A stretch of DNA of 64,000 nt, taken from positions 1 to 64,000 of the forward strand of contig JACJYT010000003.1 of the NCBI GenBank assembly GCA_020635975.1, in the 5' to 3' direction. Made by a program: the position numbers and the translations under genes. Positions 49,008 through 58,245 of this stretch are shown here, one piece after another. Under the pieces are notes generated by a model. It ran no database searches. It was not told where the DNA came from and saw only the letters and a list, made by a program, of their open reading frames with translations. This DNA is from Chitinophagales bacterium (GTDB lineage Bacteria > Bacteroidota > Bacteroidia > Chitinophagales > UBA8649). Position 1 is the first letter of the stretch; each line of letters opens with the position of its first letter.

Positions 49008-51026
49008 CTATAGGTTTTTCAATACCTTAAAGCGATATCTCTCTAAATTAGTTTGTAATTCAATGAAATAAACTCCTGGAGAAAATTTAGAAGCATCTAC
49101 TTCAATGTTTCTATTGTTTATTTTAGATTGGATTATTATTGCTCCATTCATATCGAATATTCTGAGTTCGCCTTCGCTAAAATCTTCTTCGGTAACTAAT
49201 AAGGAAAAAGCACCTTGCTCTAAACTAAAGCTGGAACTATTTAATAATAAAGCGCCAGCATCCTCATTAAAGCCATTGCCATAACAATAGCCATCCACAA
49301 ATTTTCGATTACTCAATACATTAAAAATATCGCAGTAATTGTCGCCATTAAACAAAACAGAATCTGCTAAAAATAAATTGTTGGCGATTTCTGCTATGCT
49401 TTGATTGGGCATGTTGTAATACATTACTTCAATGGCTAGCTTATCGCAAGCTTCCGCTCCAATAAGTGCATGCAAATCCATCAAAGTGCTCGACCAAATT
49501 TCACCATTGTAATAGATGTTCTCGTTTAGATTTATATCCTCTTTAGTTTTTGTGCTATTGGAAGTTCTTCCCGACCAAAATTCATTATGCCCATCCCAAG
49601 AAAATACATTTTCTGGAAAATACGAACTATACTTAGCAGAATAAGAACTTGCGAGATAATCACCAAAGCCTTCATCAATAGCCCTTCTTTCATCACCCGA
49701 GTTGGTTCCTGGAGAAGCAAAGTTACTTAAAGCGTGTCCGTATTCATGTACCACCACATCGGCATCCTCCGCATCATCTACACCTCCTTGTCCAAATACC
49801 AAACGAGGAGGACTGGTCGGAGTGAAAAAGCTATTATCTGCTCCACTATTGCCATGAGCATCTACTAGTATCACTTCATCATCAAGCTGAGTAAAACCTA
49901 AACTTTGCCAATATTTCCTAAAATTATCTAGGTGAAAGAAAGCATTAACATCTTCAAATTCTACTTGGCTTCGGTTAAATCCTAAACTATCATTAAGACT
50001 GCTTGTTTGGTTCGTGAATGGCGGACTAAATTCACTAAGTATAAAATAGGGACTTTGTAATAGAAATTCGCCCGATTCATAGCTTAAATCCATGCTTTGC
50101 CAGCTTTGCTCTGCTTCTAACTCAGGGTAATTATAATCTTCAATTATTATTTGTGTGCTAAAACTATTTAAATCTTCTACCAAGATACTTGTATAGCCTA
50201 AAACGACTAGCTGCGAGCTTAAATACAAGTTTTCAAGCACCTGAAAAAGATTGGGCTGACTAAAAGTATTGCCGTAGCTCTCTGCACTAACATTAAAGCT
50301 TTGTCCGTATATAGTTAGTTGGGCACTTGGTGTATTTAATACAGGATTCCCGTTATTAGGCACATTTTGCACAAAAATGGCACTTGTATCTTTGGTGTAA
50401 GCATCTTGATATGCTCCGCCATAGTTTTTCTCCGAAGAGCTTAAAGGGTCGGGAAGAAACACTTTTACATAAGCAGTGCTGTCCTTGTGAAATTTCATAT
50501 CATTTTCGTAGTAAGCTCCAGAATTCAAAATTAAGCGAGTGGCATAATAATCTCTAGCTTCCTCAATTAGATTGATTTTTCTAGCTATTAAAGGAATTTT
50601 GTTTTCAAACAAGATTTCTAGATGGTAGTCTTCGCTAGCCTCTAAATGAATTTTCATCCAATCATCTAATGGCGGAAGATTTGCCTGAAATAGGAGGAGC
50701 TTACCTGTGCTTAAATCAAAATGCAATTTCACAAGTCCAAAATGGATAAGAGCATTTTTATAAGAAACTTGGTAGCTGAGGTTTGAGGTGCCTAGGCTCT
50801 CTTTAGTATATATTAGTTCTAAACTAATATTATTATAACCTAGACGGTTAAACTCTTGTTCAATTTTTTCTTTAGAGAAGGAAGAAATATTCCATTGGCC
50901 ACTAGGTAGTTTAAAACTGGGATAAGGATAGACATAGCTACCCAAATTTTGAGCTTGTGCTAAGCTGCTGCAAAGCAAGATTATTAAAAGAGTGGCTATT
51001 TTATATTTTGCAGACTTAATTTTCAA
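49008..51026 (-). CDS. Secreted zinc metalloprotease (M36/fungalysin-like) with T9SS sorting domain
   Basis: The 672-residue protein starts with TTG at 51026 and has a signal peptide ending AQAQ. The N half looks like a propeptide with beta strands (FTP-like). The zinc motif is VVVHEYGHALSNF (HExxH, about residue 425), and the third ligand Glu fits RAIDEGFGDYLASS, as in gluzincins of the M36 type. EIWSSTLMDLHALIG and ADSVLFNG match the family. The end (LRIFDMNGAIIIQSKI ... GVYFIELQT) is a T9SS sorting domain. It should be a secreted endopeptidase. It lies 3 bp after YigZ. Confidence 0.87.
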   Translation of the reverse strand: MKIKSAKYKIATLLIILLCSSLAQAQNLGSYVYPYPSFKLPSGQWNISSFSKEKIEQEFNRLGYNNISLELIYTKESLGTSNLSYQVSYKNALIHFGLVKLHFDLSTGKLLLFQANLPPLDDWMKIHLEASEDYHLEILFENKIPLIARKINLIEEARDYYATRLILNSGAYYENDMKFHKDSTAYVKVFLPDPLSSSEKNYGGAYQDAYTKDTSAIFVQNVPNNGNPVLNTPSAQLTIYGQSFNVSAESYGNTFSQPNLFQVLENLYLSSQLVVLGYTSILVEDLNSFSTQIIIEDYNYPELEAEQSWQSMDLSYESGEFLLQSPYFILSEFSPPFTNQTSSLNDSLGFNRSQVEFEDVNAFFHLDNFRKYWQSLGFTQLDDEVILVDAHGNSGADNSFFTPTSPPRLVFGQGGVDDAEDADVVVHEYGHALSNFASPGTNSGDERRAIDEGFGDYLASSYSAKYSSYFPENVFSWDGHNEFWSGRTSNSTKTKEDINLNENIYYNGEIWSSTLMDLHALIGAEACDKLAIEVMYYNMPNQSIAEIANNLFLADSVLFNGDNYCDIFNVLSNRKFVDGYCYGNGFNEDAGALLLNSSSFSLEQGAFSLLVTEEDFSEGELRIFDMNGAIIIQSKINNRNIEVDASKFSPGVYFIELQTNLERYRFKVLKNL

Positions 51027-51029
51027 AAT

Positions 51030-51629
51030 CTAATTATTGCTAATGCTAAAATTAAAGGAGTTTTCTTGTAACCATAAAGATAGGGACTCTTGCATAGAAA
51101 GGGGAAACTTAAAGCTTATTTTACATAAATCTGTATAATCTTGTTGGATATTTTCAATTTTACTTTTTTTAAGAAAGTTAAGGAGATCATTTACTTCTAA
51201 GTATGAGCATTCAATCGCCATTTGAGCCTCAAGTTCTTGCTCAATTTTAAGAGCTTTCTCTAAGGCCTCATTAGCAGCTTTTTTGTAAGCACTAATCAAG
51301 CCAGATACACCTAGCTTTGTTCCGCCATAGTAGCGCACTACAATTACCAAAACAAAACTCAAGCCGTGCGAATCAATTTGACCTAAAATTGGTCTTCCCG
51401 CAGAGCCACTTGGTTCTCCATCATCGTTTGCTCTATAATTGTTCTTATCTACTCCCAAACGATAGGCATAACAATGGTGTGTTGCTTTAGGATGAAGCTC
51501 TTTAAGCTTTTCCAAATGCATTTTGATATCTGCTTCATTATGAACTGGGTAAGCGAAAGATATAAATTTAGAGCCCTTACTTTCGTAGTAGCCTTCACTT
51601 TGATTTTCTATGCTAAAATAAGTGCTCAA
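51030..51629 (-). CDS. YigZ/IMPACT family protein
   Basis: A 199-residue protein with an N-terminal UPF0029 domain: YYESKGSKFISFAYPV, HHCYAYRLG, RANDDGEPSGSAGRPIL and VVRYYGGTKLGVSGLISAY, and a ferredoxin-like C domain. The bacterial family has a structural link to translation factors and the eukaryotic IMPACT protein; its role is uncertain. It appears to start with TTG at 51629, overlapping the end of the EamA gene by 17 bp. Confidence 0.9.
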   Translation of the reverse strand: MSTYFSIENQSEGYYESKGSKFISFAYPVHNEADIKMHLEKLKELHPKATHHCYAYRLGVDKNNYRANDDGEPSGSAGRPILGQIDSHGLSFVLVIVVRYYGGTKLGVSGLISAYKKAANEALEKALKIEQELEAQMAIECSYLEVNDLLNFLKKSKIENIQQDYTDLCKISFKFPLSMQESLSLWLQENSFNFSISNN

Positions 51630-52500
51630 AGGACATTAAAATTATAGACAACAAGGCAATTGTTAAGCCAAGTAAATTCCATTTACTCAGCTTTTCTTGA
51701 AAGAAAAATATGGCTACTAAACTAGATAAAAGAACAATGCCTATATTATTCAAGGGAAAAACGCTAGCACTATCGTTACTGTAATGGTTTAAGGCCTTAA
51801 ATAGGAAATAGATAGAGCCGTAGTTTGGAATGCCAAGAAGAAACCCAGCAAAGATATTTTTAGCTGTAAATGCACTTTGTTTTTTACGGATGTCGCTGAT
51901 TATTGCAGCGAAAAAACCAAGGCTAAATGCTGTTGCAAACAAAATAATTAAGAAAGCTTCAAAGCCCTTATTTGGAAAAAAGCTCTTTTCTGCAAACTGA
52001 ACTAAGGCATCACAAATTCCGCTACCTATAAATATAACAAGCGGAAGAAAGAGCAATAGGCTATTTTTTGCAGTCGGTTGACTTGCTAGGTCCTTCTTCT
52101 TAATGGAGCTTAAAATAACAGCAAGAATCGTTAACAGAATAGCGCTTATTTTCAAAGTACTTAGTTCTTCTTTATACCAAGTAAAGGCTAGTAAAATAGG
52201 AAGAATGTAACCCAATTTCATAGCTACAGTAGCGACACTGATTCCTAGTTCTTGAGTTGTTTTACCAATTAGAAAGAAAAGTCCGATAAATAAAGATCCT
52301 AAAAGCAGGGCTAAATAGTACCAATTTCCAGCACTTTGAAAGGCAAATTCCCAATCATTTACGAAAGGGATGCCTATGAAGACAGCAGTTAAATAATTGA
52401 ATACAATAGCATGGAAGGTGCTAATTTCAAATTTTTTAAAAAGTTTGAAAATAAGCATCAAAGCGGTAGAACAAAAAATACTTAGTAAAAGGAATATCAT
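51613..52500 (-). CDS. EamA/DMT-superfamily transporter
   Basis: A 295-residue membrane protein with about ten helices in two EamA-like halves, the second ending NIGIVLLSSLVAIFFFQEKL followed by a last helix. It belongs to the drug/metabolite transporter superfamily; the substrate is unknown. It shares the base at 52500 with the ribD stop (TAATG), so translation is coupled. The order ribD-transporter could suggest a pathway link, but nothing in the sequence shows it. Confidence 0.88.
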   Translation of the reverse strand: MIFLLLSIFCSTALMLIFKLFKKFEISTFHAIVFNYLTAVFIGIPFVNDWEFAFQSAGNWYYLALLLGSLFIGLFFLIGKTTQELGISVATVAMKLGYILPILLAFTWYKEELSTLKISAILLTILAVILSSIKKKDLASQPTAKNSLLLFLPLVIFIGSGICDALVQFAEKSFFPNKGFEAFLIILFATAFSLGFFAAIISDIRKKQSAFTAKNIFAGFLLGIPNYGSIYFLFKALNHYSNDSASVFPLNNIGIVLLSSLVAIFFFQEKLSKWNLLGLTIALLSIILMSFEHLF

Positions 52501-53531
52501 TATTCGTTTTTATAAACTTGAATTAAATCGCCCGAAATTTGAAATTCTTCACATAGCTTCCCTTTAATTTTTGGGGCTGCTATTCCTTCTTTCAATTCCT
52601 TTTCGCCAATCAAAATTCTAGCTTCATCCCACAACCCTTGTTCAATAAATTTAGCAAGCGTAAACGCTCCTCCCTCAACGATGAGTGAGCTTATCTGACG
52701 TTCGTACAAATCTTTAAGAATTTCGTCAAGCACATTGTCAGCATTTTTAATAGGAATAAACTCTAGGTTTTCTTTGTTCGTTCCTTTAAATTTTGAATAA
52801 ATCCAACTAGGAATTTCTCCATTAAAAATAGGTAGATTCGTGTCGAGCTCCTTGTCGGTATTAATAACTATACGTACAGGGTTTTCTCCCTTTACTAATC
52901 TAACATTCAATCTGGGCTTATCGGCAAGCACCGTTTTTTCGCCAACTAAAATAGCCATTTCTTCACTTCGCCATTGATGAACCAAGGCTTTTGTTCTTTT
53001 ATTTGTAATCCAGAACTGTTCATTAGAGTTTGGAGAAAAAAGAGCTTGTTTAGTCTGTGCCCATTTTAAAATTATATAAGGTCTTTTCTTGGTAAATAAG
53101 CAAAAAAACCTTTTGTTCTGTTCTCTAGCTTTATCTTCTAGCACGGATTCTATTACGTCTATACCATGGTTTTTTAATTCTGCTATCCCGTTTCCAGCAA
53201 CTAGGGGATTCGGGTCGCGTGTAGCAATTATCACTCTAGGTATCTTATTCTTAATAATAAGCTTACTGCAAGGAGGGGTTTTACCAAAATGTGAACAAGG
53301 TTCTAAACTAACATATAAACTAGATTTAGAAATTAAGTTTTTGTCTTCTTCTTTAACATTATTAATGCAATTTACTTCTGCATGAGCGCCACCATAGGGC
53401 GAAGTAAAGCCTTCTGCAATGATTTTATTTTTGTAAACCAATACCGCTCCTACACTTGGATTGGGAGCAGCGCTTCTCAATCCCCTTCGCGCGATATCTA
53501 AGCATCGTTGCATGTATATTTCATGAAGCAT
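52500..53531 (-). CDS. ribD: Bifunctional riboflavin biosynthesis protein RibD
   Basis: The ~343-residue enzyme has a cytidine-deaminase-like domain (APNPSVGAVLVY, GGAHAEVNCINN, SLEPCSHFGKTPPCSK, residues about 20-90) with the zinc ligands H-A-E and two Cys, then a reductase domain (ILKWAQTKQALFSPNSN, RSEEMAILVGEKTVLADKP, SLIVEGGAFTLAKF). It does the deamination and reduction steps of riboflavin synthesis. The ATG at 53534 is directly inside the predicted transcription start area, so the second ATG at 53531 is used. It leads a six-gene minus-strand run. Confidence 0.94.
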   Translation of the reverse strand: MLHEIYMQRCLDIARRGLRSAAPNPSVGAVLVYKNKIIAEGFTSPYGGAHAEVNCINNVKEEDKNLISKSSLYVSLEPCSHFGKTPPCSKLIIKNKIPRVIIATRDPNPLVAGNGIAELKNHGIDVIESVLEDKAREQNKRFFCLFTKKRPYIILKWAQTKQALFSPNSNEQFWITNKRTKALVHQWRSEEMAILVGEKTVLADKPRLNVRLVKGENPVRIVINTDKELDTNLPIFNGEIPSWIYSKFKGTNKENLEFIPIKNADNVLDEILKDLYERQISSLIVEGGAFTLAKFIEQGLWDEARILIGEKELKEGIAAPKIKGKLCEEFQISGDLIQVYKNE

Positions 53532-53535
53532 CATG

Positions 53536-53543
53536 CAAAGATA
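53536..53543 (-). promoter_or_regulatory. -7 box 4 nt from the ribD start
   Basis: Minus-strand TATCTTTG is perfect. Only CATG separates it from the ATG at 53531. An FMN riboswitch was not recognised, and there is no room for one. Confidence 0.55.
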
Positions 53544-53629
53544 TACTTAAGTTCCTATTGCTTGGACTTGTCAATTCCTTCTTTCGTTTTTTTTAATAAT
53601 TTTACCAGAAGAAAGTTTACCGTTTATTT

Positions 53630-54820
53630 ATGCTTTATAGAGTTTGTTTAATCTTAGTTTTTATTGGAGTTCAACATTTAAGTGCTCAAAGCATAAAATC
53701 GAAAGCTTCCCCATTTGTAGAAGTGGAAGCTTTTTATAGCCTACTCGTTCCAAACTACCCTTCAGCTCCCAAACCAGGGAATGCTTATGCTAGCACTTTT
53801 TCTTTTGGCTATCAAACCAAGAAGGATAGTAGCTGGCAAGCTTATTATGGCTATCCTCAAACTGGGATACAATTCAGCTATTTACATGTTCAAAATCAGA
53901 AGGATTACGGGAGTCAATTTGCCTTTAATCCTTTTATATGCTTTAATCGTCCCTTTGGCACAAAACATAGCCTAGATTTCAAATTAGGATTAGGAATGGC
54001 TTATCATACTGCTCCTTACGATAGTATAGATAATCCTACGAATCTTGCAATAGGTTCTCCATATTCTTGGTATTTTAATGCCAATATGGCCTATCGTTTT
54101 GTGCTAAACAAGCGATTACATTTGAAATTTGGTGCTGGCTTTTGGCATGCTTCTAACGGACATACGCGCTTGCCAAATTTTGGACAAAATTACGGCGTTT
54201 TTGGTCTCGGACTTCAATACTATCCCGGAGAAGAGAATCCTTACACCAAGTATGAAAGAACTAAAGTAGATAGAAGTAAAAAATATTATTATTTGCGTGC
54301 AGGACTCGGCTTTGGCTTACATGAATATGGCGGAACCACAGAACCAATTGGTGGTCCAAAGTATTTAATCTCTAGTGCTTCTCTTGCTTTTGGTGTCGTT
54401 TTTAGAAAATATTTATTGGTTAAAACTGGCTTAGCCTATCAATACTATTCATCCTATGCCCATTCTCAAATTAGAAATGAATTCCCAAGTTTCGATGGAC
54501 TAAAACAAAAGGCAGCTTCTAATCTGATTCTCTTCTTGGGAACGGAGTTAATGTTTGGGCATCTTAGTTTTGATCTTCAAGGTGGACTTAATCTTTGGAA
54601 GCCATATTTCTCTAGTTTTTATGACAAGTATGAGGATAGAAGCAAGTTTGATAAAACCATGAAATTGCTTTTTTCAACTCGACTTGGCCTAAATTTATAT
54701 GCTATTAATACCGCGAAAAATCCTAAGCATAATTTTTCTATCGGAGTATTTATGAATGCCAACTATGGTCAAGCAGATTTCTCCTCTATTTTTGCTAATT
54801 ATTGTTTTAGACTTAAGTAA
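53630..54820 (+). CDS. PagL-like acyloxyacyl hydrolase/lipid A deacylase family outer-membrane protein
   Basis: The 396-residue protein has a signal peptide (about residues 1-19) and beta-barrel strands throughout. The PagL signature appears as GAGFWHASNGHTRLPNFGQN near residue 175 (His-x-Ser-Asn catalytic pair). PagL removes the 3-O acyl chain of lipid A, but it is only about 170 residues. This protein has a second barrel-like half (about residues 220-396) without the HxSN pair. Such long proteins are known in Bacteroidota. Lipid A modification is the likely role; the extra half is unexplained. Confidence 0.8.
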   Translation: MLYRVCLILVFIGVQHLSAQSIKSKASPFVEVEAFYSLLVPNYPSAPKPGNAYASTFSFGYQTKKDSSWQAYYGYPQTGIQFSYLHVQNQKDYGSQFAFNPFICFNRPFGTKHSLDFKLGLGMAYHTAPYDSIDNPTNLAIGSPYSWYFNANMAYRFVLNKRLHLKFGAGFWHASNGHTRLPNFGQNYGVFGLGLQYYPGEENPYTKYERTKVDRSKKYYYLRAGLGFGLHEYGGTTEPIGGPKYLISSASLAFGVVFRKYLLVKTGLAYQYYSSYAHSQIRNEFPSFDGLKQKAASNLILFLGTELMFGHLSFDLQGGLNLWKPYFSSFYDKYEDRSKFDKTMKLLFSTRLGLNLYAINTAKNPKHNFSIGVFMNANYGQADFSSIFANYCFRLK

Positions 54821-54827
54821 TGTGTAG

Positions 54828-55340
54828 TTAAAAGCGACTATTTTTATAAGCTTCATGGAGAGATTTGTAATCTAACTTTCCTTCTACTTCCTTTAAATAT
54901 TCTACAATAATAATACTCTTTTCTATCCTTTTTTCTATGCTTTTTGCGGTCAAAACTTGATGAAGAAGCGTTCTTTGTTTGCCTATACTTAGCGCTTCAA
55001 AGTAGCTTTTACCTGCCATATCCTGCTTAAGTAATTCAAGAAATTCTTCCGGAGCTTCCATTCCGTATTTAGACTCATCGGTTTCTATACTTATTTCAAG
55101 CATATCGCCGAGTTTAATCTGGAGCTCTTTCTGACATTCCTTGTTGATATTAAAAAACCAGGTATTGTTTCCTTTTGGCATAAGTGCTACATGAATGCTT
55201 TTTTTCTGATTGAGAGTGCAAATAACTCTTTTATCGTTAATGCCAAGAAAGTGGCTAGCTATCTCGGTAGGAACTAAAACGCCGGATTTCCAAACAGAAC
55301 TTTGTAAGTCAATTAAAGGATTTGTAAAGCTATATTTCAT
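54828..55340 (-). CDS. DUF1905/YdeI-OmpD-associated domain protein
   Basis: A 170-residue protein with an N-terminal DUF1905 double-psi-barrel-like domain (SGVLVPTEIASHFLG, RVICTLNQKKSIHVALMPKG, LGDMLEISIETD) and a C-terminal YdeI/OmpD-associated helical domain (PEEFLELLKQDMAGKSYFEA, TLLHQVLTAKSIEKRI). The family is cytoplasmic and has been tied to bacteriocin protection on weak evidence. It is a single gene with a -7 box 5 nt from the start. Confidence 0.82.
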   Translation of the reverse strand: MKYSFTNPLIDLQSSVWKSGVLVPTEIASHFLGINDKRVICTLNQKKSIHVALMPKGNNTWFFNINKECQKELQIKLGDMLEISIETDESKYGMEAPEEFLELLKQDMAGKSYFEALSIGKQRTLLHQVLTAKSIEKRIEKSIIIVEYLKEVEGKLDYKSLHEAYKNSRF

Positions 55341-55345
55341 ATTAA

Positions 55346-55353
55346 CAAATTTA
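55346..55353 (-). promoter_or_regulatory. -7 box 5 nt from the DUF1905 gene start
   Basis: Minus-strand TAAATTTG is perfect; TTAAT separates it from the ATG at 55340. The mRNA would be essentially leaderless. Confidence 0.55.
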
Positions 55354-55424
55354 GCAAGAACTTTAATTTGTTAATAATTTTTGGTGCTAGAGTAATTTAA
55401 AAGCAAGATTTGAGCATTAAGACT

Positions 55425-55432
55425 TACCTTTG
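55425..55432 (+). promoter_or_regulatory. Promoter of the 2-oxoacid dehydrogenase E1 fusion gene
   Basis: TACCTTTG is a perfect -7 box, with 16 nt to the GTG at 55449. It lies inside the longer open frame and so sets the start downstream. Confidence 0.6.
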
Positions 55433-55448
55433 TATAAATTTATTTCTA

Positions 55449-57428
55449 GTGAAATATTCTACCAAACAAAGCAATAAAGAAACCCAGTTAGACTTATATA
55501 AAAATATGCTTTTTTCTCGAATGATTGAGGAGAAAATGCTCATTCTATTAAGGCAGGGTAAAATTTCAAAATGGTTTAGTGGTATCGGACAAGAAGCGAT
55601 TTCGGTAGGTGTAACAGCAGCCTTAAATTCAGACGAATATATCTTGCCATTACATAGAAATCTAGGTGTTTTTACTACAAGAAAGATACCCTTTTCTCGT
55701 CTGTTTAAACAATGGCAGGGCAAAAAGAATGGATTCTCAAAAGGCAGAGAAAGAAGCTTTCATTTTGGTAGCATTGAATACAGTATTGTAGGAATGATCT
55801 CGCATTTAGGTCCGCAGCTAAATGTAGGAGATGGCATAGCCTTAGCCTCTAAAATCAAAAATGAGAATAAGCTTACTGTTGCTTTTACTGGCGATGGAGG
55901 TACTAGCGAAGGTGATTTTCATGAAGCCCTGAACGTGGCAGCAGTATGGGATTTGCCGATTATTTTCATCATTGAAAATAATGGCTACGGACTTTCAACG
56001 CCTACTAATGAGCAGTTTCGATGTGAGAAACTTGCGGATAGGGGAATTGGCTATGGAATGGAAGCGGTAACCATCGATGGAAATAACATCCTTGAAGTGT
56101 ATAATACGCTTAAGTTTTATGCCGAAAAAATAAGAAAAGACCCTAGGCCTGTTCTTATTGAATGTAATACCTTTAGAATGAGAGGTCATGAAGAAGCCTC
56201 TGGCACCAAATATGTCCCTCAAGAACTTTTTGATCTTTGGTCTAAAAAGGACCCTTTGCAAAATTACCAAGATTTCCTCTTGACTGAAGGCTTACTTAGT
56301 CAAAACACCATAGATTCTCTTCGTTTAGAGTTAGCTAAAGAGATTGAAGATGGTTTGGCAGAAGCATTCGCAGAGCCAGAAATTAATCCAAGTATAGAAG
56401 AAGAAGTGGCGGATGTGTTTATGCCCCATACGAATTCTCTTATTATGCCTCAATCGGATGCAGCAGTAGAAATGAGAATGATAGACGCTTTTTCAAGTGG
56501 ACTTAAACAAAGTATGCAACGCTTTGAAAACTTGGTAATTATGGGACAAGATATCGCCGAATATGGCGGTGTTTTTAAAATTACCGATGGCTTTGTTGCT
56601 GAGTTTGGGAAAGATAGGGTAAGAAATACTCCAATCTGCGAGTCTGGAATATTAAGCGCAGCTTTGGGTTTGAGTATTAAAGGGATGAAAGCTGTAGTAG
56701 AAATGCAATTTGCAGATTTTGTTACTTCTGGTTTCAATCCGATTATTAATAATCTTGCAAAATCCTATTACAGATGGGGACAAAATGCAGATGTTGTGGT
56801 TAGAATGCCAACAGGAGCAGGAGTAGGTGCTGGTCCCTTTCATTCGCAGAGTAATGAAGCATGGTTTTACCATACTCCGGGTTTAAAAATTGTTTTTCCG
56901 AGTAATGCTTATGATGCTAAAGGTTTATTGGCGGCAGCAATTGAAGATCCTAATCCAGTTATGGTTTTTGAGCATAAAGCTCTTTATAGAAGTGTTCAAG
57001 ATAAGGTTCCTTTAGATTATTATACCTTAGAGCTTGGCAAGGCAAAGCTGGTGCAAGAAGGTACTAATCTGAGCATAATCAGCTATGGATTTGGCATTGT
57101 TTGGGCTAAAGACTTAGTACAAAAAAGACCAGATTTAAATATTGAAATTTTGGACTTGCGCTCTCTAATGCCATTAGATTATGAAGCAATTGCCAAAACG
57201 GTAAAAAAGACAGGTAAGGTTTTGGTTCTTAATGAAGACTGCCTAACCGGAAGTATTGCTTCAGATATCGCTGCCTGGATTGGAGAAAATTGTTTTGAAT
57301 TCTTAGACGCACCAGTAAGAAGACTAGGAAGTTTAGACACCCCAGTTCCCTTTGCTAAAGTGTTAGAGAATCAGTTTTTACCTCAAGCAAGATTAGAAGA
57401 AACCGTTCTTGAATTATTAGCCTATTAG
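55449..57428 (+). CDS. Fused alpha/beta 2-oxoacid dehydrogenase E1 component
   Basis: A 659-residue protein joins both E1 subunits. The alpha part (about residues 15-325) binds thiamine diphosphate: RQGKISKWFSGIGQEAISVG, VAFTGDGGTSEGDFHEALN and IIENNGYGLSTP. The beta part (about 340-659) has IMGQDIAEYGGVFKITDGF, ICESGILSAALGLSIKGMK and RMPTGAGVGAGPFHSQSNEA. The type fits branched-chain 2-oxoacid or pyruvate dehydrogenase E1; the fused form is common in Bacteroidota. E2 and E3 genes are not in the window. The GTG at 55449 is preferred because the promoter box is upstream of it and inside the longer open frame from 55410. Confidence 0.92.
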   Translation: MKYSTKQSNKETQLDLYKNMLFSRMIEEKMLILLRQGKISKWFSGIGQEAISVGVTAALNSDEYILPLHRNLGVFTTRKIPFSRLFKQWQGKKNGFSKGRERSFHFGSIEYSIVGMISHLGPQLNVGDGIALASKIKNENKLTVAFTGDGGTSEGDFHEALNVAAVWDLPIIFIIENNGYGLSTPTNEQFRCEKLADRGIGYGMEAVTIDGNNILEVYNTLKFYAEKIRKDPRPVLIECNTFRMRGHEEASGTKYVPQELFDLWSKKDPLQNYQDFLLTEGLLSQNTIDSLRLELAKEIEDGLAEAFAEPEINPSIEEEVADVFMPHTNSLIMPQSDAAVEMRMIDAFSSGLKQSMQRFENLVIMGQDIAEYGGVFKITDGFVAEFGKDRVRNTPICESGILSAALGLSIKGMKAVVEMQFADFVTSGFNPIINNLAKSYYRWGQNADVVVRMPTGAGVGAGPFHSQSNEAWFYHTPGLKIVFPSNAYDAKGLLAAAIEDPNPVMVFEHKALYRSVQDKVPLDYYTLELGKAKLVQEGTNLSIISYGFGIVWAKDLVQKRPDLNIEILDLRSLMPLDYEAIAKTVKKTGKVLVLNEDCLTGSIASDIAAWIGENCFEFLDAPVRRLGSLDTPVPFAKVLENQFLPQARLEETVLELLAY

Positions 57429-58189
57429 TTTTCGAAACGCTGCTTTTGAATTTTATTGTACTCTTGTAGGTAGTTTGGATTTTCTGTTCCCATTAGTCTG
57501 TCCCAAATTCTGAAATACAAGCCGTAATTTCCCTCGAAATATTGGTGGTGCATATTATGGTGTACAGAGCTATTAAAAATTTCAAATAAAAAACTTCGTC
57601 TATACCAACTAGGAGCAATTTCGTATCCTAAATGACCATAAACGTTTATTATTAAACTTGCAAAGGTAAAGCCAAATAGCATCCATGGATGAATGGGAAT
57701 TAAAAATACAACTAGCAAAACAATCAAAGATTCTAAAAATGCTTCGCCCAAATGAAAGGAAAAGGAAGCCCATGGAGAAGGATTAGTTGAAAGATGATGA
57801 ACTCTATGAAAGTTTTTGTACAGCCAGCTTTTGTGCAAAGTTCGATGCATCCAATAGAAATAGCTATCATGAATGATTAAGGCCAATACCAAACTAAGAG
57901 GCAGGTACCACAAGGGATAATCATTCAAGTTTTCGTAGATTTTGCTATGTTCCTTAATCGGTCCAAAAAGAATAAGGAGGGCAGTAAGCACAAATACCAA
58001 GTTGGTTTGCATGGAATACCAAATTTCTCTCCAAAAATCTTTGTGACTAGCGTTTCCTTTTTGGATTTTACGGAGTTCCATTTTTTTTGAAAAAAGAACA
58101 TAAAAAGTAGAGAAAGCAAGACCAGCAATGAGGAAGTACCTTAAAGTAAAGACCAAAAGAAGTTTTAATGCAATTAAGATTTCCTTCAT
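57425..58189 (-). CDS. Sterol desaturase/fatty acid hydroxylase family protein
   Basis: A 254-residue membrane protein with about four to five helices and the eight-His di-iron motif set: HDSYFYWMHRTLHK, NFHRVHHLSTNPSPW and HHNMHHQYFEGNYG. It is of the ERG3/fatty acid hydroxylase superfamily, which hydroxylates or desaturates sterols, carotenoids or fatty acids with oxygen. The substrate here is not known. It lies 56 bp after the cyclase gene and ends 4 bp into the convergent E1 fusion gene. Confidence 0.92.
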   Translation of the reverse strand: MKEILIALKLLLVFTLRYFLIAGLAFSTFYVLFSKKMELRKIQKGNASHKDFWREIWYSMQTNLVFVLTALLILFGPIKEHSKIYENLNDYPLWYLPLSLVLALIIHDSYFYWMHRTLHKSWLYKNFHRVHHLSTNPSPWASFSFHLGEAFLESLIVLLVVFLIPIHPWMLFGFTFASLIINVYGHLGYEIAPSWYRRSFLFEIFNSSVHHNMHHQYFEGNYGLYFRIWDRLMGTENPNYLQEYNKIQKQRFEN

Positions 58190-58245
58190 AAGGGAGGCTT
58201 GTACAAGGCTAATTTAGGAAAAGTAGTAAATTATCCTACACAGAT

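Noticed and set aside
52500..53640. FMN riboswitch for ribD
   Set aside because: The region upstream of ribD is only 95 bp, is AT-rich, and lacks the conserved helices; the promoter box abuts the start.
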